A stretch of 64,000 nt of DNA from Angiostrongylus vasorum (Eukaryota > Nematoda > Chromadorea > Rhabditida > Metastrongylidae), in assembly GCA_018806985.1 (NCBI GenBank), contig JADANN010000454.1, positions 124,001-188,000 of the forward strand, written 5' to 3'. Under the pieces are notes generated by a model, which saw only the letters and a program-made list of their open reading frames with translations, did not search any database and had not been told where the DNA came from. The translations under genes and the position numbers were made by a program. Positions within the stretch are counted from its first letter, which is position 1. The number at the start of each line of letters is the position of its first letter. Below are positions 46,030 through 57,119 of this stretch, piece by piece.

Positions 46030-48539
46030 TTTTTGTCCTTGACTTCAAAGGCAGCTGAGTTGGCGAGGATAGGTTAGCCAACAACAGCCAATAGTTGAGC
46101 TACCTGCACTGCTGTGGTATGACAGCAAATGCAATACCCGAATAGCCGTTTCAGTATTACTTCATTCCACTTACATGAGATTAAAGGTGCGAAAATGCTC
46201 CTGTTGTCGTTGATTTTGCCAGTGGTGTACCATTGGGCGCACGAAAAATTGGAGAAACTTTGATGAGGCTTGTGTATGGGAATGAATTCATGCGTGTTGT
46301 TGTACCAAATAAAATCGTAGCCATTAACACAGTGATAAGCCTCGAAAGAATACAATTATAATAAGAAGTGTGCACGGATTGCTGTCAATTCAGTACAGCA
46401 AAAATTTTTGAGCACTGTGATGTGCGCCTAAAGAGCGAGTAACGCACTGGCAGCTTTACCCCCTAGCACGGTGTTTGTTTGGCACTGCAATGGGCTCAAC
46501 AACCTCACATTCCTTCGCTGTTGGAAAATTGGTAACATATTTGTCTGGGAAAAATCCACTACCTGCAACCCATATGGGGATGCTCTAGCCTCTCTATTCA
46601 AGGTTTCCAGGGGAAATCAACTCGATCATCATATGACCCACACCCAAAAGTTCGTAAACCTCTACGACTCATGGATGTCGAGAAACTAATTAAACGCAAG
46701 AAGTAATGGATTCTTTTCATCACCGCAAGGATGAGAAGCTTGGTAATTTTGCAGCAGGATCGAATTAGAACCGTGCTCGTGAGAATGGGCAACACTACCG
46801 CTGTGCTTTCTGCCCACCCAGGAAAGACAATGGAGTTCCTGAAGTGGTGAACAACAGGCGGTAGTTTTTGAGCAATGAAGTGAGTGCGGATGAGTGCCAT
46901 TTCAAACAATTTGGACTACTTCGACATAAATTGTGCTCATGGATGCTTGAAACACATGAATAGCTTTTTTCATAATGTTTGAGTTTTCTTGATGATACCG
47001 TTGCTGTTGATGGACATTGTGTTCTATGGTGCAAGTTCTTGATAAGTTCAGATGCCATAGATGAAACTAGATATTTGTAAAGCGGACCTTTCGTAAACGA
47101 GTTCTACCGGTTGTAGAAAATATCGTGGGTAAAATTAGTTATTTATTGCGTCTATTCGCGTTTATTCGCTAATAACTAACTGGTCATTTCCAATGAAAAC
47201 GTTACTTGTGAATGCAATCACCGATTAAGAAAAATCTGACTACTCTGTGGCTTCAGCTGGACTTTGCTTGCCAGCACAGAGCAAAATGATGTTCATTATC
47301 AGCTTTTCTAACAGCAATGCTTATAAGGCCAGAGCAAAAACGTTGTGGTGAATTATGCGACAGTTCCTTTTTTGAGTAATAAAATCGTAATAAAATTTTT
47401 CGATCGCAAGATAGAATCAGACTTTTCGTTCGTTTTTAGACTCTAAGCACTTTTTGTTAGTAACTGTTCAATGCTGTGATATCGGTCGTGCGCTGTTCAA
47501 AAGCAGCAGCATCGACTGGTCCGAGTGCGAGAACAGTGGTTATCATTTCAGTTATCTGTTTCCGTCTGGAATCCTCAGTCACAACATAGCATTATTGAAA
47601 GAACAAAATGAGAACGTTTTTCATGCTTCTGACCACTTCATAAAACACTTCCAACGCCTCTATGAGAGCTCAGGTGGTGACATGAGAATTGTAAACTGTG
47701 AAAGTCGTTATGGGTGTTGACTTGCAGCTGTTTATGGTGTGCGACGTTAAGAACTCCTTGTTTTAATTCTGCTGTAACCAAAGGCTATGCAAAAAGCTTT
47801 GGGAGGGTGAAATCAGATTTCTGAATGTTTCTAGTGAATATGTCACTCGAACAATTCCTACCCTCTCCTACAAGTATTTCGCAATTCGCAGATGTTTAAA
47901 GCACTCGGTAGTCATTAATGACCTTTTGTGTTGCTTTACTTTTCTATTAGAAGAATGGAGAACGTTGTAGTATTTTGTTCAGTCGTACAGTGCTGGTGGA
48001 AAATCGGAGTACTTAACTGATTTAAAAAGCAATTTTTTCTCAGATTTTTCAGCTAAAATGCAGGGGTGAAGTTAAACTTGTAAGTAAAAAAATGGCCATA
48101 AATGGGCAACGAATTTCGTAAGTAGCGTTATTAAGTACGTCATCTCCCACTATTAGCACACTGTCACTCCCACACTACTCTCCCGCTCTTCGAGTTACCC
48201 TCTCGGTGTACAAAAGCCATACCAAAATATATTTTGATAACAGATTCGTCAAATCGTCGTTCACATAGAAACCTACCGGCTAATTCTGTCGTCATTGAAC
48301 ATCAGTCGAGCCCTTCGGCAACCTCTCACCATTATTAAATGGTACAACTACGTAGAGCTTGTAGTGTGGATACACACTGTCATGTAAATTCGCCAACCTG
48401 GACGTATTGGCAATTCATCCCTACTTGTTTTTGTTAGTAACATTAGTTTGAGAAAAGTCTCTCACACTTTTTCAATAACAAACTACATAAATAATTCCGG
48501 TTAGGTATTATTCTCTTGAATTTTTTAATCTTTTTTCTA

Positions 48540-49330
48540 CATATCTTTTATTTGCTGCCTACTATAAATTTTGACGGCAGGGCAATTATGCGAAATACAA
48601 CTACTACGATGTTGAGATGTCTGCAAAACTCCGGGCCCCATGTCCCTGCGGTGGGGAACGAATGCGCTGCTACACTTTCCGGGGGCTAACGACATCACCA
48701 CATCAACTGGTTCCTTCGTTTTGCCTGACCCTCACCTAGTTTTATACCATCTGCAATCACGTATCAGGATTGATCTGCGAAACCCAAACCAGCATCCGAA
48801 CCTTTCCTCAGGTCGTCACAACCCTAGCCACTCACCGCCTCCGTATATCGGAAAGAGATTTGTCACCATGCCTCCAGTTTTGCACTAGGAAAGTGATGAT
48901 TCCTGGTGCTGCTCTATTGTCAGTCAGACTTCTCGGTGGAAAAGTCGGAATTCTTCTTGGCTTGGAAGGCCCTGCTGGCCTGACGAACCCCTGCTCTACG
49001 TCGCAACCCAACATACAAAAGTACCTCAGCCACGATGAGACGGTAAATCGTTAAATGTGTTTTATGGAGTGGTTGAAACGAGTATGAAAAATGTTTTCAT
49101 TTTGTTCTTTCAATCATGCTATCTTATGACTGATGATTCCAGACGGAAACAGATAACTGAAATGATAACCACTGTTTTGGCACTCGGGTCAGTCGGTGAA
49201 GCTGTTTTTTGAATAGCGTACAGAAAGTGCTTAGAACCCGAAATCGAACCAAATTTTTAATTCTAACTTACAATGGAAGCATTTTATTATGTTTTTATTA
49301 CTCAAAAAAAGAAACTGTCGTATAATTCAC
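48540..49330 (-). repeat. R1-R3 composite in right arm
   Basis: Plus-oriented R1 (48540-48785; GCAAAACTCCGGGCCCCATG, GGGGAACGAATGCGCTGC), then inverted R3 to 49330. The plus frame 48770-49054 (CLQFCTRKVMIPGAALLSV, LEGPAGL, SHDETVNR) is the intact counterpart of the 25173-25463 frame. Confidence 0.7.
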
Positions 49331-50914
49331 AACAACGCTTTCCACAGGACCATGTAAAGATCGCTATTGGAAAAGCTGACAATGAACAACATTTTGCGCT
49401 GTGCCAGGTAGCAGAGTCCTGCTAACGTCATAGAGTATTCGGTTTTTCCTCAATCGTAGGTTGCAATCACACATAACGTTTTCATTAGAGATGACCAATT
49501 ACTAGCGAATAAACGAGAATAGACGCAGTAAATACGTGGTTTTACCACCGACATTTTCTATTGCCTGTGAAAGCTGTTTACAAAAGATCCGCTTTACAAA
49601 TACTTATTAACATCTATGGCATCTGAACTTATCAAGAACTTACACTTTTGTCTCGTCTGAAATGGAACTCTTGCGCACTCAGTTCCTGCCTCAAAACTAC
49701 AGCAGGTTGTTCAGCACCTTGTGCACTCCATTGTCTTTCTCAAGGAAGTGGAAAGCACCGTGGTAGTGTTGCTCATTCTCATAAGCACGCTTCTGGCTCG
49801 ATCCTTCTGCGGGCTTGCCAAGCCTCTCATCCCCGCGGTATTTGAGAATTGGTCCCGGAATTGCGTGGAAGAAGTTCACTCTCTTCGACTAGAATTGGAA
49901 TAATAGTCGGGGACCACCAAACTTTTGTCCAGTTAACTCGTTCGAATGACGGCATTTTGTGTATTTCTTAGTGCTAAACAGAGCTTTTTCCGACCAACGC
50001 CCAACATAACAAAATCCATGTTCTACGAGCTGTCGGTTGGTCACCAAATGTATAAGAAAACGGCTAAATGTGCTGAAATAAACCACCCGAAATTACGTGC
50101 AACAGAGGTTATATCGGCAGCTCTGGTGACAACAACATAACTCCTGTGGAGCCATTGTTTGCGAGAATGTTAAAAAATTTGGATGCAGATTGCATGGGGT
50201 TAATCGCCATAGTGTTTATCTAACTAACTAAGCAAATCTTGCCAGTGACTAGCCTGCAGCTCGAAGATATAGAAAATCCGCGCTTGGAAACTAATTCCCA
50301 CAACTGCAACCAAGGAAAATGTAAAATTCCACCGATTGCACCACTAGTTTCACCATGACAAGGAACTTTTCTAAGTTTTTTACAGAAAACACAACAGCGA
50401 ATCAATGTCTACACTTTGTTACTGCTTTCACATCTTGCAATTCTCTCCACCTTATCCATGTTCTCCTGTGGACACAAAGTGTGCATTATCGATGCATGCG
50501 TTTCCAATAGCTAAAAAGTTTTCATATTGCTCTTTCAGTGACACGATCAAATGACTGAGGCTTCCGGGCAAAACAGATGATTAAAATGATAACCGGCGTT
50601 TTTTCATTAGCTTCTTACAGTGGTGCGTTCTTTCGAACAGTGGTGCGACTGATATCACAACATTGGACAGTTGGTAACAAAAAGTGCTTGGAGCCCGAAA
50701 GCGAATAGAGTGCTTGTTTATAGCCTACAATTGGAAAAAGCTTACTGTGTTTTTTATTACGCAAAAGAGGGATTTCCGTCTAATTCGCCAGAACATTTTT
50801 TGCCAGAGCCATGTTAGGACAGATAGCTATCAGACAAAGTTGGTAATGGCTATCGCTGATTGCAGTAGCTAATGTTAGCAATGTTAGCAATGTTAGCAAT
50901 GGAATATTAGCAGG

Positions 50915-51245
50915 GGCGGATAGCACAGTTGCAGTGATATCCGTCATCGCAAGGATGGTTCTAGTTTGCTTCCGCTCCTCGCCAACCCAGCCTGTCGTCC
51001 ATCCAAACTCGGGAAATTGGTACCGGAGTTATCTGGGAAAAAAAGTCACTCTCTGCAATCCGTTTGGGAACGATCCAGCCCGGCTACCCTAGAACCGTAG
51101 AGAGAATTGCTCGACCAGCATTCTACGACAACTAAGACGAAATGAAAATCCTCAAGCAGCAACCGAATCCACGCGTAAAAGTTGGAAGATCTTTGTGGAA
51201 AGCAGAAACGAGGAAACGAATCGAATGTAAGAGCTGCTGGCATCT
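50915..51245 (+). mobile_element. SINE2 copy in right arm
   Basis: Head GGCGGATAGCACAGTTGCAG, GATGGTTCTAGTTTGCTTCC, body CTGCAATCCGTTTGGGAACG and CTCAAGCAGCAACCGAATCC. It lies about 280 bases upstream of the exon-1 copy. The outside gene copy has a SINE2 at the same relative place (53305-53640), so the SINE predates that duplication. Confidence 0.75.
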
Positions 51246-51524
51246 GCAGAGTGGACGTGAAGGAGTATCAAGTGAATTAAAAAGGAAATCTGGAGGCAGA
51301 GGAAATTTGCTGCTCAAATTTTCTAGTCGGCTATCAATAGATTTTTAATGGATTATTGAGTTTCTTCGAATTATTATTCAACGAGCTCTTCATGACACAC
51401 TTAGATGAAACAAAATAAAAAGGACCTTAACCAGGCAAACATTATTGACCCGTGATAAAATAGTAAGCATATAATAAGCATATAAAAGGGCCTGAGCAGA
51501 TGGAGCCCTAACCCAAACAGTAAA

Positions 51525-51665
51525 ATGTTTCTCTCCGTTCGCACTCTCTTCGTTCTCGCCACTTCCATGGCAATAATGCATGAGGAACCACGAGATTTTC
51601 GAGAAAATAATCGTCTGCATCTATATTCACTGCTCCACCAACAAACTAGATGGTCCAAGAAATAA
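51525..51665 (+). pseudogene. Duplicated first exon of the saposin-like gene (right arm)
   Basis: 46 codons: hydrophobic start MFLSVRTLFVLATSMAIMH, then a charged tail that looks like read-through. It is collinear with 53897-53983 through promoter (TATAAAAG at 51481-51488), leader and signal-peptide codons. After ATGCAT the outside copy has CAGGTACAC (a donor site); here it is GAGGAACCAC, so the donor GT is lost. No second exon lies downstream in the arm. Confidence 0.6.
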
Positions 51666-52004
51666 CTCAAAAGACCGACTTTCTATAGGCCACGGCACAG
51701 ATAGTGATATATTTATTTATATGATCTCTTGTAAACCGATCTCTTTAAGCTGGTGCGAGGTTGGTATAGGTCTTCGTTGTCGATGTCGTTGTTGTTGTCC
51801 TTGCTGTTTGTGTTCTTGGTCGATGGCTGATGTTTCGGCGTCTACAAACTAACGCCCGCAGGTCACCACGTCCAAAGCACCTCACTATCTTCGTTTACGA
51901 GAACATTCTTAACAACCACAATGTAACAGGACACCTCTCTACAAAACCATCCGAGTTTCGGATTCTGTGCTAACGAAATAAACAGATTTGAGAAATAGAA
52001 CCAT

Positions 52005-52275
52005 AATGATGCCCTGGTATTTGCAAAACTCCCGACAGCAGCTGTCTGAAGTGGGGAACGAATGCGCTGTTAACGAGGGCTAACGAGTTCGCCACCGCAC
52101 CATGTGGTACTTCCGTTTCGCCTGTTTCACTGCGAGTTTCTGTCTACTAGTGCGATAAGCAATCCCTCGTCAACGAAATTTATCTGGGGGCACAAATCGG
52201 CATTGAACACAGATAAGCTGAGGCTGTAGTTGCAATCACAATGTCAGCTTCTTACTTGCAGCCTTTTACGATTAC
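52005..52275 (+). repeat. R1 repeat in right arm
   Basis: Mirror of 34810-35090: TGGTATTTGCAAAACTCCCG, GGGGAACGAATGCGCTGTTA, CGCCTGTTTCACTGCGAG, ATAAGCTGAGGCTGTAG. Confidence 0.7.
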
Positions 52276-52523
52276 AGTAGGAAGCAAACAAATTTTTTAG
52301 TATTCTGATTTGAACAGATTTGTATTTGCTAAAAAAATTACGCATCCTATCATTAATCAATTAGAGTACTGACTTTATTAATTCACTTCTGTCTTATCCA
52401 TTGGTACCGCACCTAGTCAATAAATGTAACGTTCGACAACTGGGCAAATGAAAGAAGGCAAACAAAATAGGCAGAAATGAGAAGCGGATACTAACAATAA
52501 TATGTACTCTTCATCTTTTATCG

Positions 52524-53093
52524 TAAAAGGATAAAGGATAAAGCTGTCGGCGTTGATCAATCTCTTAGGGTGCGCTATGCATTCGACTTCACTAAGTATC
52601 GTTGGAGGTGAATGAATTCATATCTGGCCTTTGCAATGACTTGCAGTAGCCTAGCGATGTATCGAGCCAGTGCTGCTATCCTCCCAGACAAGTCTGGTGC
52701 CAATTTGCCGACTCCGAAGGGATGGAAGGCTTGGTTAGGCATGGACGCGGGAATCGATTCCACGCGTGTGTCGCAATGGCGCTTGCAAGCACTGCGCCAC
52801 ACGCGCACTCTTTTCTGACGCTAATAAATACGAGCAGATGTCTTCTATGGCAGTTTCAATTAAATGAAGGATACAGCAATTAGCATGACTTTACTTAACA
52901 TAGTTAGAAGTGCTTGAATGCATATTTAGCTTATACAGTGACTCGCGGTGCCCTATCGATGTATCGAGTCAGTAGTGCTGTCCTTCCGTATAAGTCTAGT
53001 ACAAAATTTCTGGCGCCTGAGAGATGGAATGCTTGTCGCGCATGAGGCATGGGATCGGTCCCATGTATGATGCCACTACGCTATAAGCGCCCA
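52524..53093 (-). mobile_element. Two adjacent SINE1 copies (right arm and its edge)
   Basis: 52524-52810: AAAGGATAAAGGATAAAGC tail, then the head inverse CTGCGCCACACGCGCACTC. 52868-53093: an older copy with tail AAGGATACAGCAATTAGC and head inverse GCCACTACGCTATAAGCGCCC. The latter crosses the outer boundary of the large duplication at about 53036. Confidence 0.75.
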
Positions 53094-53304
53094 TTACATC
53101 AGTTACTCCGCGAAAAACTTGCATTGGGAACAAGGACTCCTTCAGTTGCCATTCATCATTTTGTCATACCTTTTTAAGAAGCTGTACGTGCGCTCAGATC
53201 TGCATGTGTTCCTCATTCTTTTTAACATCTATATCAACCCTTCCATGATAAATCCTAGTAGAAAGGTTACCAAATAATAACAAATTGTTGCTTAATAATA
53301 TGGG

Positions 53305-53645
53305 GGCATGGGGGCTGATAGCGCAGTTGTGATGATTTCCGTCATCAGGAGGACGGTATCTAGTTCGTTTCCGCTCCAGGGCAACCAAGCCTCTCATCCT
53401 TTCGCGGTCGTGAAATTAGCACCGGAGATATCTGGGAAGAAATCACTATCTTTAATCCAATTGGGAACGCTCCAACCCTGCTACCTTACGACTCCAGGAG
53501 GAGGATTGCTCGACCAGCATTCTACAACATTCAGGATGAAATGGAAATCCCGAAGCCGCACCTGAAGTCGCTCGTAAAAGTTGGAAGATCTTCGTGAACA
53601 ATGGATGCGAGCAAACGAAAAGAATGTGAGAATTGCTCCACACAG
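53305..53645 (+). mobile_element. SINE2 copy upstream of the saposin-like gene
   Basis: Head GGGGCTGATAGCGCAGTTGTG with an A box, GGACGGTATCTAGTTCGTTTC, body CCAATTGGGAACGCTCCAACC, CATTCAGGATGAAATGGAAATC, GTTGGAAGATCTTCG. Confidence 0.75.
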
Positions 53646-53852
53646 TAGACTTGAAAGCTAATCAAATAAAATAAGAAGAAAATGTGGAATCTTTGAAATG
53701 AATTTTTTTCTCAAATTTTCTAGCCGTGTTAATTGATTTTTAATGAATTTCTTCGTTATTGTTCAATGAACTCTTCACGACATACTTAGATCTAACAAAA
53801 TAAAAACGATCCTAATCAGCAAGCAATATTGACCCATGATAAAGAGTAAGCA

Positions 53853-53896
53853 TATAAAAGAGCCTGAGCAGATGGAGACCTAACCCCAACAGCAAA
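53853..53896 (+). promoter_or_regulatory. TATA box and short leader of the saposin-like gene
   Basis: TATAAAAG at 53853-53860, 37 bases before the ATG. The stretch GAGCCTGAGCAGATGGAGAC and CAACAG just before CAAAATG are conserved in both palindrome copies. CAACAG could be a trans-splice acceptor; that is inference. Confidence 0.5.
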
Positions 53897-54626
53897 ATGT
53901 TTCTCTCCGTCCACACTGTCTTCGTTCTCGCCATTTCCATGGCAATAATGCATCAGGTACACACCAAATTTTTGAGAAAATAATCGTCTGCATTTGCATG
54001 CACTGTTCCGCAGCAAACTAGGTAGTCCAGAAATAGTTCCGTGTTTCAAATACCAATACCTTCTTGTGGTGAATGGTGAAGAGGCATGGACAAAGCTCAC
54101 TAGTATCCATCACTAATCAAGAACGCCGTTGGAACCACACGTGTAGCACCACCTTTTTTCTGTGAAACCCTTCCTTTCCACTGCTTTTCTCCAAAACGTT
54201 TTAAGGCGTAGTGGAGAAAAATTCATCATGGTCAAGTGATTTATTGGGAAAGACTCAAAGCTGTTTTCCATGCATACTTTGTCGTAGAATTTTGGACCAA
54301 TTGAGGAGCAGGATTCAATCTACACATGAGACCTCAACCAGGTATAGATATCCACCTGCGGACCAACCTTCATAAGCAATGTATGGACATCGTTTACGTT
54401 ACTAAACAGTATTTGCAAATGGGACCCTCAAATTTCTGGCTGGTAGAAAAGTAAAATAGAAATAAAAGTAATATGTAGTTCTCTGCCGTTATTTCTAAAC
54501 TGCACAGATTTTCAGGCCTTTGGAATGCCGGAGGTGCTGTGCAGCACGTGCAACAGAGTCCTCACTGAAATGAATAAATCTCCGATCAGTGCTTCTTTCT
54601 TGGAATTATTCAGAAAAGTGCTCTGC
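53897..54626 (+). CDS. Small secreted saposin-like (SapB) protein, exons 1-2, possibly partial
   Basis: Proposed exon 1 is 53897-53956: MFLSVHTVFVLAISM then AIMHQ, a clear signal peptide. It ends in CAG before GTACAC (donor, phase 0). Proposed exon 2 is 54516-54626, after the acceptor ATTTTCAG (phase 0): AFGMPEVLCSTCNRVL, then FLELFRKVLC, before donor GTACGT. C-x2-C followed about 25 residues later by C, with amphipathic spacing, is the first half of a saposin B domain. The second half (later Cys residues) should lie in another exon, which I could not find before 55.9 kb. Reading through exon 2 stops at 54633-54635. Saposin-like proteins are secreted lipid-binding or membrane-active proteins, common in the nematode gut. 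The intron is about 559 bases. The family is inferred from the Cys pattern only. Confidence 0.5.
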
Positions 54627-54639
54627 GTACGTTAATGTA

Positions 54640-54670
54640 GATGTATATATATATATATATATATATATAC
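54640..54670. repeat. TA dinucleotide microsatellite
   Basis: About 14 TA units just after exon 2 of the saposin-like gene, within its putative second intron. Confidence 0.9.
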
Positions 54671-54699
54671 TCTTACCTGATACTTGATACTTAAGCGGC

Positions 54700-55060
54700 C
54701 CGTCCTCACTAGGTGTGCGGGCCCCAGCATAATCACTACTTTTCGGAGATTTACTGGTTAAGCCATTGTGGTTCCCTGGAATGCCGAGGTCAGTCCTCCC
54801 AAAGTCTGCTTCAGGTCGTCACCACGATAGGCAGTCGCAGCCCTTGTGGATCAGAAGGAGATTTGCCACCATGTGACTTTGAAATCAGGACGGTGGTAGA
54901 TCCTGGTATTGGTTTACTCTTAGCTAGGCTTCCTGATGGAAACGTCGGACTCCTTCTCAGCTTGGGAGGCCCTGCCAGAGGATGAATCTACGCTGCACAT
55001 CGCAGTCGGACACCCAGGAACACCTCCTAGCCACGATGAGGCGGTAAACCCCTAGGAGGG
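54700..55060 (+). repeat. R3 relative with the same open frame
   Basis: The block CAGGTCGTCACCACGATAGG ... CACGATGAGGCGGTAAACC corresponds to 48805-49050. The plus frame 54713-54985 aligns in the same frame with the other R3 copies (LPPCDFEIRTVVDPGIGLLL, LPDGNVGLLLSLGGPA), although the DNA is considerably diverged. Confidence 0.55.
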
Positions 55061-55890
55061 TATAAATCTATATATACAAAATACTATGTAGTCAGTATAA
55101 TACGCTACATAGTGCATGTTAGCATAGTTCATTGTATTATTATGTGCGCGTTATAACAAGTCCTTTAATTTTTAAGGGATTTCATCGAATATGCCCTTAA
55201 GGAAACAGAATAGACAGTAAAAAATGAAGTTCAATGTCACAAATCATCAAAATTTGCCCAATAAATTAAAGTAGTTTCAGAGCCTCTGTTGGGTAATTGG
55301 TCTACTTGGCTATAAATGTCCTGAATTCTGCAAAAACTCGGAACAAGCTTGGTGGGTAGGAGGGTCGACATTTAATGCTCATGGAGTCTGCCAAGGTATC
55401 GGCGCGTGCCCAGCGGCTACTGTGATCCATCCATGAGGAGTTTCTCCTTATCAAATTAATAAATCGTCAGTTTTCACATAGTAATCGGAAAAATAAACAA
55501 GTAATTCTTTAAAATACTCTCTTTAACACTATCAAAGAGTTAGAAATTCAACTGCGACTAAATCTGCTCTAACAGACATAGTCACTTTTCGAGTACAACA
55601 ATGGAACAGTCCCAGCACTGTTGTGGTAAACACAAACACGTGGGGTTGAAAGTCACCATCGAAGAAGAGAATAAAGGTTTGGGGTTCAAAATGCTAAACG
55701 TAGAAAGAGAGTGAGATCCGGAGACGTCACATGTGTTGTAACAAGCTGTAAGTAGTATTAGAATAAAAATGAAAAGTTTCATGCAATTTCGTGCCGGCAT
55801 TGCGAAATAAACCAGTTCAAGACAAATCGCCTTGCGAACAGGAAGAGTCCATGAATATTTAATCATATTTGCGAGATTTACACTTATTAA
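55061..55890. other. Unassigned sequence
   Basis: No recognised feature. If the saposin-like gene is complete, its missing second-half exon should be here; I looked for an acceptor followed by a Cys-bearing in-phase frame and did not find a convincing one. Confidence 0.35.
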
Positions 55891-55899
55891 TAACATACC

Positions 55900-56510
55900 C
55901 AGTGAGACGTGTTACTCTTCGACAGGTATGGTTCCGTACCTAATATTAAAACATTCCTAGATCACCCATGCTGCACGCAACTAAGCAGCACGCATGTAAT
56001 GGAGTTGTTCGATGTTACCTCACTTTGTACAATGTGTAGAATGACTCTGCAATGCAAGATCAATGCTGGAGCTACTCGTAGAAAGTGCAAGGAATATAAG
56101 TATGTATGACTTGTCGACTCCACAACTAATGACTCTCTTAAGACAGTATGTTAGTTTTTCAATCTTTAGGTAGTCTTGGAGAAATTTTGAGCAAATCAGT
56201 GGAATGGTCATGGGACAACGATTGGCATTAACCCAAACCGTCCTTCACATTTATGTCTAAGATTGAGGACCCATTTCTCGACCACGGACCCTTGCTCTGC
56301 TATCGGTACATAGACGATTGATTCACCATCTGTTACAGATGGACAAGTGCATTCAGTTCTTAAATTGACAGTTAGAGTACACAAAATTCACACGGGATGA
56401 ACCAACCGAGAACTGGATTCTATTCTTAAACACCCAAATAATGATTTCACAAGTGGCTACATAACAAAATAGTATCGAAACCACGTAGCAAAGTAGTTTA
56501 ACATAATGTT
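55900..56510 (+). pseudogene. PLE reverse-transcriptase core relic
   Basis: RT motif A region as MELFDVTSLCTM (about 56000-56035). Then QISGMVMGQRLALT-like sequence (motif B region, about 56190-56230), and at about 56310-56330 YRYIDD followed by a TGA stop and FTIC (motif C, catalytic YxDD). Next are KFTRDEPTENWILFLNTQ and the end of the thumb, across frames. It supplies the palm part missing from the copy at 620-1573. Several frameshifts and stops. Confidence 0.7.
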
Positions 56511-56519
56511 AACTTTTCT

Positions 56520-56800
56520 ATTTACTGCATACGACAATTTTCACAGCAGATTGTTGTGCAAAATCAACCAAAATGACGCAGAGATATTTGCAAAACTCCG
56601 GACCGCAAGTTTCTGCGGTGGGATGAAAAACGCTTCCACCCTTTCAGCGGGCTAGCGCGTTCTCCACTACATTACGCGCGGCCTTCGTTTCGTCATTCTC
56701 ACAGCTAGTTCTTCATCGTCCAGCGTCATCAACAACCACCGGTCAACGAGATTGATCTGAGGAGCCCGCATCTCCATTGAACCAGGTTAAGCCGACGGTG
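56520..56800 (+). repeat. R1 repeat, diverged
   Basis: TGACGCAGAGATATTTGC, AACTCCGGACCGCAAGTTTC, GCTAGCGCGTTCTCCACTAC, CCTTCGTTTCGTCATTCTC, ACCAGGTTAAGCCGACGG. It directly follows the PLE relic. Confidence 0.65.
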
Positions 56801-57119
56801 TTGTCTTGTTTAGCCAATGCGAGGTTGTTGTAGGTCTTCGTCTTCGTTTTCGTTGTTGTTGCGGTTGCTGTTGGTGTTTGTTGGTCGATGGTTGACAAGA
56901 ATACTTTAATTAATCGGTGAAAAAAGAAGCCAAAGTATTAAGGAAGATGAAACTTTTAAATAGACGCCGTGTTGAATGAAAAGGCCACTCACCGTGCTGT
57001 TACGAGTGGGACTTGCCCACGCGTTGTTCACGTGAGGACGCGAGCGAGACCCACCCAGGGGTCAAAATACCATTTGGAAACAGGGCGCCAGGTCACGTGC
57101 CATAGTGAGGCATTTGTCT

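Larger units (their letters stand above)
46391..53036 (-). repeat. Large inverted duplication, right arm
   Basis: Inverse of 34053-40746. It contains the mirrored nested palindrome (46775-47710 / 49045-49895), R1 (48540-48785), R3, SINE2 (50915-51245), exon-1 copy (51525-51665), R1 (52005-52275) and SINE1 (52524-52810). Unlike the left arm, it continues outside into the complete head of SINE1 (to 53093). Confidence 0.9.

Noticed and set aside
55185..55220. Third exon of the saposin-like gene (frame DFIEYALKETE after TTTTTAAG)
   Set aside because: The acceptor is weak, the phase does not match exon 2, no cysteine is present and a stop follows at once.
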